Assembly (NCBI GenBank): GCA_024305745.1
Contig: JAHRBS010000004.1
Coordinates: 5,270,001-5,334,000, forward strand
Reading direction: 5' to 3'
Source: Polyporus tsugae
Lineage: Eukaryota; Basidiomycota; Agaricomycetes; Polyporales; Polyporaceae
Length of the DNA: 64,000 bases
Positions within the stretch are counted from its first letter, which is position 1. Each line of letters opens with the position of its first letter. Below are positions 57,592 to 64,000 of the stretch, one piece after another. The notes beneath the pieces are model-generated. The model was not told the origin of the DNA. It saw nothing but the letters and a program-made list of their open reading frames with translations, and ran no database searches. Made by a program: the position numbers and the translations under genes.

Positions 57592-58349
57592 CGTTCCCCG
57601 CCCCTCATTCCTCCCTCGACGGCGACAATGAAGCCAGCAACAGATCCAATGTCACGCCCCCAACCAGCCCACATCTGCGCGCCGCACTAGGACTCGACCG
57701 CTCCGCCCACCCGCACTCGTCCCGAGGCTTCGTCGAACAGCGACAGCATCCCGATTACCGCAGCGAGCTGCGAAGGAGATCCCAGTATTCGAGTCCACGA
57801 CCCCGAAGAGGTCGGGCGAACCTGTCCGCGACGACCGTGTCGTCTTCGTCCTCTGAAAGGTGTGCTTCGGGAACGCGGTCATGGAGATTCTCGGCCGGCG
57901 CGACGACGAGCTCGTGGACAGCGAGTTCAGTGACCCCATCAATGGTGTGTTTCCCTCTTTCCCTCATCTATGTGGAAGATTCCGTGGGGAATGAGCTTGT
58001 ATGGAAGGTGAGTGCACACCCATTGACCCCTTCGCGGGCTCGTACGCCACTTTCCTCCCGATTTTGCGTAGACGTACAGTAGTACTGTTATCGAGTAACT
58101 GTATACGTATATATAAACTGCACTTATCTTGGATTTCTCGGGGGATATATCTCTGCCGCAACTGAGTCTGGCCTACTCGAACACCGCGACTGTATAATCC
58201 GCCTCAAACACAAACACACCTTTAATCCCCGCCTAGTACTGTACGTGTTCGCTGAAAGCATTGAAGACGTTGTCGAACGCTCTAGCAAGACGCGCGGCGC
58301 GGAAGGCGGGAGGAGGCTTCCTGGAAATGGCGGCCTCACGTGCGCCAAG

Positions 58350-59100
58350 ACTCCGCCGGACTCCGCCGGACGTGCGCGATCAGAGTGGGTTCGAAGTTTT
58401 GCATCATCGCCTCGACCACGTTCACGTTCCGGCGCGCGATCTCCGACATGCCGACGCTCCGCACCTGCGCCTTCGCCGAACGGCCCTCCAGCTGGTTCGG
58501 CAGTTGCGCCTCGTTCGGGTTGATGCAGAAGATCTACCACGACTGCGTATCCTCCAGCGTTTCGAACAGCACGTTCAGCGCCGCCCTGAACTCGCCCGCG
58601 ACGCAAGATGCTCCGCCCGAAGCTGGCGCCTCCTCTTCTTCTGTCTCCTTCTCCTCGATCTCGCCCCCCTTGACCGTCGGCATCCGCTTGATGGTGTACT
58701 TGCGGCGTGTCGACGGAGCCCGCATCGGCTTAACGGGCTGCTGCGCAGCGACGATAGTGTCCTCGTCGCGAGGATGCGGCTGGGTAGCGATCGCCTTCGC
58801 CGAGAACAAGCCACGCACGAAGGGGATCATGGAGCCGGAACCATCGGCGGCAGGGGCGTCTGAGGTGCCCGTCGCGGTGCCACGATGAAGCGAGAGGAAG
58901 TCGGGATTGAGCACGCCTAAGTTCTTCTCGAGGAAGTTCTGCGCCGAGTACGTGACAGATCCGCTGTATTGGTTGACGGTGAAGAAGCCAGCGCGGTCCA
59001 TGCCACCAGACTTGAACGACGAGCGATTTCCCCCTACCACTGGCACGGAATACTTTTGGATGAGGTAGTGCGACGTCGAGCCGAGGAGGATGCTACAGAC
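58350..59100 (-). pseudogene. Class V-like chitin synthase, myosin-motor part, inactivated
   Basis: Minus-strand text SSFKSGGMDRAGFFTVNQYS, SVTYSAQNFLEKNLGVLNPD, SMIPFVRGLFSAKAIATQ, ASCVAGEFRAALNVLFETL, then IFCINPNEAQLPNQLEGRSA and SVGMSEIARRNVNVVEAMM, is the end of the myosin-motor-like domain of class V chitin synthase. A TAG stop interrupts at about 58534, right after DTQSW, and the frame is lost near 58350. The catalytic half lies at 51378-54735 on the same strand, so about 3.6 kb of other DNA now splits the gene. The motor's N-terminal part is not found upstream. Confidence 0.75.
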
Positions 59101-60643
59101 GGGACGCACGGGGCGGATGGGAGGGAGAGGACGACAGGGAGTTCCCTGCTGCCGTGTGAGAAAACAATTCCGTAGACAAAGAGACTGGGAAGCCTGCCAT
59201 TCCAACAGCCTCGGTGGGATAGTACTTACTCAATCTTGGCCTCTCTCCATTAGTCTCGTTCCCATCCGTTTTGGCGCTGGAGACACCATGAGCTCTCGGA
59301 CGTAAGACCTGAATCATCTGGCGATAGATACATCAGCGCAAGGTACTACACGGCCAAAAGCCAATCTGAGTGAATTCCAAGTTTGATGGGAAGACGAGGG
59401 CCCTTAAGAGCGAAAATCCTGTAACTCTCATAAAATTCAATTATCAGAAATTCTGATGACAGGGAGCGCGCATTCCAACGTCCGCTTACCAGCAACCGAG
59501 ATGCTATCAATCCGGCGCCGATGGACTTCAAGTCACCTTAAAACCCGAGCCCAGCCAAAGGTCCAGCCGGGCGGTCGGAAGACTGGACCGATGGTGGCTC
59601 CGGAAGCGAAAATTTCCGAGTTCACACGGTTCGAATTCCGGCCAAGAGCGGCCATGCTGGACTTGTCTTTCTCTTCCTTGTTCCCCCACCATCGTCTGCC
59701 CACCGGATGCTCCCCTTCCGTTCAGCCCTTTGCAGACGGACGACATTGGCAATCCGGCCGCCTTTTTACAGCATATGTCATGCGATTCCAAGCTAACTTG
59801 GTGGGTGCTTCACAGGTGATCTTCACGTATACAAGTGGTGCTGACGTGGCATCAGCTGTTCGACGCCGTGGGCCTTGCGTGGGCCGTTCACCGCCTGTAA
59901 TCCAATTTTAAGTCATTTTTTCACTTGCATTGCTGGTATTTGAATACTGCAATTGTTATGCCGCTGATAGTCTTCCAACAGTGCACCTATCGCCTCCCCG
60001 CGTTCCGGAAGGACATTCCAAGAACTGTGCTGTCAACAGCACCGTGATGGTCCCCGATGTGTCTGACCTCGGGGAGTGGTTCTGCGCAGAGTACGCATCT
60101 TGGCTCGTAATGCCGCTTCCGTCGCAGTTGGTCCATTGGGTAGGCATGCAGTGCCATTTCGTGGTCAACGCACCTCCCTGCCACCAACGTGGTTCTGGCA
60201 CTGGGTTTGAGCCCGTGCCCATAGGTTCTGGGGTATGGTATACTCAGTAGATTTGTCCGTAGTTTGTTAGCGTAGTTGCTATTGCTGTAGTTGTAGCTAT
60301 AATATATTTCTATGTCCCACCTAAAAGCAGCGTGAACGTGAGTGACCTGGCTGGTAGCAAATGTCCCAAAATGGTCCATCTGACTGATTTCGCGGAGCGT
60401 GAGACTTCGGTTATCGGAGATGCATCATAAGATCAACTTGAGAAATATCGCTCTTAGGTCAATTTCAAGGGCCCTCAAACGCGATTCACTTAAGATTCCC
60501 TTAGCGAAATTCCCAAGAGCAAAATCCTTAAAGTGACCCTAACGTAGCGCTTCCCCCGTGTAGCACTCAAACGCAATCACTATCCATCATATCGTATTAC
60601 ATAACGTTTTCCGAGTGAAGTATCGGCACGGAACGAGTAGAGA
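59101..60643. other. No supported gene
   Basis: Short frames on both strands, none with a motif. AT-rich from about 60240. GGTTTGAGCCC at about 60204 resembles a Pol III B box but no A box or arms fit. Confidence 0.45.
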
Positions 60644-60752
60644 CTACAACGAGGTTAGCAGACCTAAGGGCAAATTGCCCTCGAAGGTCTGAGACCTCCC
60701 TTCCCCACGTGACCAGGCTCCCCCCCGTGACCTGACCTCCCAAATTAGGACT

Positions 60753-60840
60753 GTTAGGGTTTGGGTTTGGGTTCGGGTTAGGTCTCGGTTAGGTTCGGTT
60801 AGGGTTCGGTTAGGGTTTGGGTTAGGTGGTTAGGGTTCAG
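60753..60840 (+). repeat. Interstitial degenerate telomere-like repeats
   Basis: About fourteen tandem variants of TTAGGG (GGGTTTGGG, GGGTTCGGG, GGGTTAGG, CGGTTAGGG). TTAGGG is the usual fungal telomere unit. The variants suggest an old or telomerase-independent array inside the chromosome. Confidence 0.85.
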
Positions 60841-61043
60841 GGCCCCCACGGTACTTTGTCCCCCAAGGGAGCCCGTCTGTATTTATCGCGCGAACGAGGC
60901 TTTAGTGTGCCCGCCTGAGTGCTCCCGGCTCGGGGGACCCCCCGAGCGCAGCGAGGGAGGGGAGGGAGCACGAATGGCGGGTCCTCTTCGCGCACCCTCA
61001 ACGGAATATATTAATCAAGGTCTCTAACTATAACAAGGTCTTT

Positions 61044-61114
61044 TGGTGTAGCGGGTATTGCTGCTGGCGCCAAGGACAAGGTGTGGGTTCGAATCCCAGG
61101 AATGCAAGATTTTT
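61044..61114 (+). ncRNA. tRNA-like Pol III transcription unit
   Basis: TGGTGTAGCGGG (61044-61055) fits an A box, GGTTCGAATCC (61086-61096) is a perfect B box inside a TGGG..CCCA T-arm, and TTTTT follows at 61110-61114. The 42-bp A-to-B spacing suits a tRNA or SINE head. The acceptor and anticodon stems do not pair, so it is not a working tRNA gene as read. Confidence 0.5.
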
Positions 61115-61240
61115 ATGATGGGGGCGCTCTTCGGGCTGTGCTTTTCGGCGCTCTTGTCTCGGCTTTCTCTCGGACCGGGGCAAGGGGGGTCTGAGACCTG
61201 CAAGGGCAATTCGCCCTTAGGTCCACTAACCTGGTTGTAG

Positions 61241-61500
61241 GTGGCTCGGAACGATGTAGGGATCGTACAGTACGTAGCCTGTACGCCGATGGCCCCTTCC
61301 TCTCCATCTGGTCTTCCAATTTCCCGACCCCCCCAGCGAACGGAAGCAACGCGACAAGGTTAGTGCCGTCAAATGGACCCTGCCATCCATCCGGCAACCT
61401 CTCTTCCTCAAGCCACTGCTCCAAAAACGCCTTCGGCACCATTTCCGGCCTTACATCTCGGTACGCACACCTCGCCTCGAAGGAAGTCCATGGAAGATTA
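61241..61500 (-). pseudogene. Fragment, possibly chloroperoxidase-like
   Basis: Minus-strand text FEARCAYRDVRPEMVPKAFL and EQWLEEERLPDGWQGP resembles the C-terminal region of fungal haem-thiolate (Peroxidase_2) enzymes, where an ERLPxGW-type motif is common. The remainder of such a gene, including the PCP haem motif, is not seen nearby. The frame runs directly into the TIR of the preceding element. Weak call. Confidence 0.3.
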
Positions 61501-63472
61501 CTTCTCTAGCAATACATGCACGCCAAACGCGTCATAAATGACCTCCAGCCTCAGGCCTCAAGGCCTCACCCCCCTCTCGCCACTAACGCCGTCGATGCAC
61601 TCAGCTCCCGCGCCACCGCCTGCCTGGCGATATGTGCTCTGCACAAATCCCCAAGTGACAGACGCCCCTACCGTTGTGAAGGCAGATGTCGGAGAGCCAC
61701 GCAGTCGACTTCCGGGGTTGGACAAGCGAATCGTTACGCGTCACAGGGCATGCAGGTCAACTGATCAAGCACGCGGCGTGCCAGTTGCCTCACTTGACGA
61801 GTCCCGCTATGGCGAAGATCGTCGGGAGGGCGAAGATCGTAGCGGCGGCGAGATGCCGTACGCTTGGTGGCGGAGATGAGCTGCGAAGACAGAAAAGCAA
61901 TAGAAGAAGCCAAGGACGGACGGAAGGGGTATGGGCGAAGACCTGTGCGAGGAGCGCGATGAGAAGTTGAGGAGTAGCGCAAGCGTGTATTCGGATGGCC
62001 ACTGAACTAGAGAGTTGCCGCGCGGACGCGGCACTAACCTTGGGTACGGGGGCGCCGTCCTAACAAAGTTCATAAGGCCAAGTAGTGAGATTTTGTGCGC
62101 GGAAGCGGAAGGTGGCGAGTGTTTCGACGATGATGGGCGAGCAAAAAACCCTCCGACAATGAGCGAACGTCGGGGCAGGCTGGGCGGGCCGGTTGACACG
62201 ATCGGGAGCCAGGGCGCTCGAATTATGGAGCAGCAGTATAACCTTGTACCCAAGGTACAGTAAAGAGCGCAGGCAGAGACCTGAAGCGAGAACGGAGCTC
62301 TCGAGGCCTCGGCCCATAAAAGGGTGCGGCGAACGTGCATGTGAGTAGCGCCAGGCAAGTAAGTAAGTTGGTCTCCATTGACTGACCGATCGATCGATCA
62401 TGATTGGTGCTTCGATCGACCAATCAGCTGTCACATGTGAACCCTTTGACGTCATGTGGTAAACGCCCCGTGCAGGCGTGGCCAACGTTAGACGCGGGAC
62501 GGAGATCTGGTGGGCATTCGCCGAGATGCCCTATCGTCCAGGAGTCAGCGCAAAACGACGACAATAGGCGCGGGCCAATAGGAGGCTGCTGGGGTACCAA
62601 CGGTCAGGGGTCGAAGGCGTTCACGATGCTCACTGGGATGAATTCTGAATCGCCGTGCGCAGGCATGCACGTAACCCGTAACCTCATATTGAACGGTTCT
62701 AAGTTTGCCTGGGCATCGACGTCGACCTATCGATCACCCCTATGAACTAGCAGGGATGGATCCCGGGCCCTGACAGGCCTGACAGCGTGCGCGAGGACGC
62801 GCGAAAGGCTCGGTGACAGGTTACGCGAGACCTAAACGAGATGATGGGCTACGCGAGACTAGCCGACGAACTGGTCCTCAAACGCATTCGAGCAGGACTA
62901 GCTGTTCTCCCATGTTGAAAAATATGACGATATTGGTATCGAACGGTGCGCAATGTTCCCGTCTTCAACATACTCGAAAGTTGCATTTCCCGAGGGTGTG
63001 GAGAGTGAGGTAGACGCATTCGAAAGAAACAAGCGCCAGGACTAGTCTCGGCGAGCATATCACCGACCATCAACTGCCTCTGAACGCGGCCCGTGGCCAG
63101 TGGCCCTAAGGATTGAGCACCCCTAGAAACAGACAGAGAGAAGGTTAGGCTCGACAGAGTGCGCCCGGAGCATCTACAATATACTCGTGAATCAAATGGT
63201 TCGGTGTGGAGGGGGTGTGGCAGACCAATTAAAAGATGAGGATGGACATGGACTGAGGATGGTCCGTCGCCAGAAGCGGACTTTTCAAACTCCCGCTTCG
63301 AGTACGCCGAACGTCCCTCTACAATGTAGTTTGACGGCTTATTTCGCATCGATATCGCCGAAGCAAACGACCGTTGCAAGCCGAGAATGTTCATCCACAG
63401 TCACTTCTTTCAGGCAGAGGATAAAAGTCCCTCTAGCCTTCAGACGTCTCCAGACTAGCTAGCCCGTCGTAC
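61501..63472. other. No supported gene
   Basis: Frames here lack motifs. GATCGATCGATC with nearby CGATCGACC (about 62385-62420) makes a small palindromic patch. 62780-62870 has repeated GCGCGA/ACGCGAGAC scraps. Confidence 0.45.
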
Positions 63473-63475
63473 CTC

Positions 63476-63512
<37 letters not shown>

Positions 63513-63513
63513 G
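63473..63513. repeat. (CT)n(CA)n microsatellite
   Basis: About eleven CT units followed by eight CA units ending one base before ATG 63514. It probably forms part of the CT-rich leader of the following gene. Confidence 0.95.
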
Positions 63514-64000
63514 ATGGCGCAACCCGCTGAGTGGGCCCATCCCGAACCTCATAACTTAAGTCAAGTGTCGGCGCTTGCGACCGCGTTGGGAACGGATTCT
63601 TCTTCGCCCGATCCTCCTTACTACCCTCCCTCGACGTTTCTACACCCGCCGACCAGCGGTCCCCCTTCCCCCCCCGGCTATTCTGCGATCGCCTCCCAGG
63701 TCCCGCTCCCTCCACCGCCGACGACCGTTTTGTGGGACGATACAATGATAGATTTGCTCTGTGGGTGCGTGGAATCCGACCGCGAGGTCATGGACGCCTT
63801 GCATGCAGGTACTGCGACCGAGCAAGACTACCGGACAATCGGTCAACGCATTCACCAACGACGTGACGCCGATGGCCAAGCTCCCCCTGCCCACGACCGC
63901 AACTTCTACCCAAACATTGCCAAGAATGTTTATAATTAGTGAGTCAACTCTATCATCACTTCGATGCGAAGATTCTTATGTCTTATGCGATAGTGTGCAG
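63514..64000 (+). CDS. Start of an unrecognised gene, cut by the window edge
   Basis: ATG 63514 (ACGATGG context) opens 141 codons: a Pro/Ser-rich N-terminus, then VLWDDTMIDLLCGCVESDRE and QDYRTIGQRIHQRR. A donor GTGAGT at 63940 and an acceptor TAG near 63994 suggest that the exon continues as YVQ. The CT-rich stretch before the ATG is typical of a fungal core promoter or leader. No family recognised. Confidence 0.55.

Larger units (their letters stand above)
56575..58349. other. Foreign DNA between the two chitin synthase parts
   Basis: Holds a perfect 24-bp palindrome (56784-56807) and a cluster of TTGGTC/GACCAA palindromes (57514-57591). A minus-strand frame at 57652-57967 is unassigned. 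No gene is supported. Confidence 0.5.
60644..61240. mobile_element. TIR-bounded unit with telomere-like repeats and a Pol III unit (597 bp)
   Basis: The ends are imperfect inverted repeats of about 57 bp: CTACAAC, AGGTTAG, GACCTAAGGGC and AATTGCCCT segments on the left recur reversed on the right. The interior has telomere-like repeats (60753-60840), a GC hairpin (GCTCGGGGG / CCCCCGAGC, about 60927-60948) and a tRNA-like Pol III unit (61044-61114). No clear target duplication is seen. Confidence 0.6.

Noticed and set aside
60190..60240. Second Pol III unit at GGTTTGAGCCC
   Set aside because: Only a B-box-like core; no A box at a suitable distance and no T-run.
61030..61110. Complete tRNA gene
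   Set aside because: A and B boxes and a T-run are present, but the acceptor and anticodon stems do not pair; kept only as a tRNA-like unit.

Overview
This window looks like accessory, transposon-rich DNA of an Agaricomycete (mushroom-forming basidiomycete) genome. Evidence: genes are split by many 49-66 bp GT-AG introns; there is a Plavaka-type (CACTA superfamily) transposase of the kind abundant in Agaricomycetes, a myosin-motor chitin synthase, a fungal P450, small fungal kinase and WD40 genes, and TTAGGG-like repeats. No rRNA, CRISPR, operon or complete tRNA is seen. Exon models below were built by eye from splice signals and frame continuity; no search was run.

Layout. 1-4 kb: an unrecognised gene with a SUMO-interaction-like motif, then repeats. 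4.0-4.9 kb (-): a four-exon GIY-YIG-like (T5orf172/DUF1766-type) gene. 6.36-10.7 kb: a block with an intact WD40 gene carrying a C-terminal hydrophobic segment (-) and a 340-residue gene of unknown function (+). 12.1-20.1 kb: a large DNA transposon with a Plavaka-like transposase and a coiled-coil companion gene. 20.9-23.2 kb: a Crinkler-like protein with a possible nuclease-like part and a kinase-like domain. 24.2-27.2 kb: a 940-residue gene of unknown function. 27.5-28.8 kb (-): a decayed relative of the Crinkler-like gene. 30.16-33.45 kb: a second, rearranged copy of the 6.36-10.7 kb block, left part direct and right part inverted, with the WD40 gene cut. 33.9-36.4 kb (-): a 2-oxoglutarate/Fe(II) dioxygenase-like gene resembling fungal TET/JBP-type enzymes.

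37.2-37.7 kb: Ty1/copia remnant. 37.9-39.2 kb: LRR/F-box-like gene. 39.4-41.2 kb: two neighbouring non-autonomous TIR elements, the second with a perfect 9-bp target duplication. 41.2-45.9 kb: a repeat-containing gene, an aminoglycoside-phosphotransferase-like kinase, and a gene resembling the DUF7770 family. 48.8-50.8 kb: a dead P450. 51.4-59.1 kb (-): a dead class V-like chitin synthase whose N- and C-terminal parts are separated by foreign DNA including a 5'-truncated LINE. 60.6-61.2 kb: a TIR-bounded unit holding degenerate telomere-like repeats and a tRNA-like Pol III unit. 63.5 kb to the end: the start of a gene that leaves the window.

A recurring theme is a family of roughly 320-370 bp elements with paired GGTYRACACC / GGTGTYGACC motifs about 63 bp apart in inverted arrangement. 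Complete or partial copies lie near 6.4, 10.4, 12.4, 20.3, 23.6, 30.2 and 31.5 kb, and several sit just upstream of the genes listed above.
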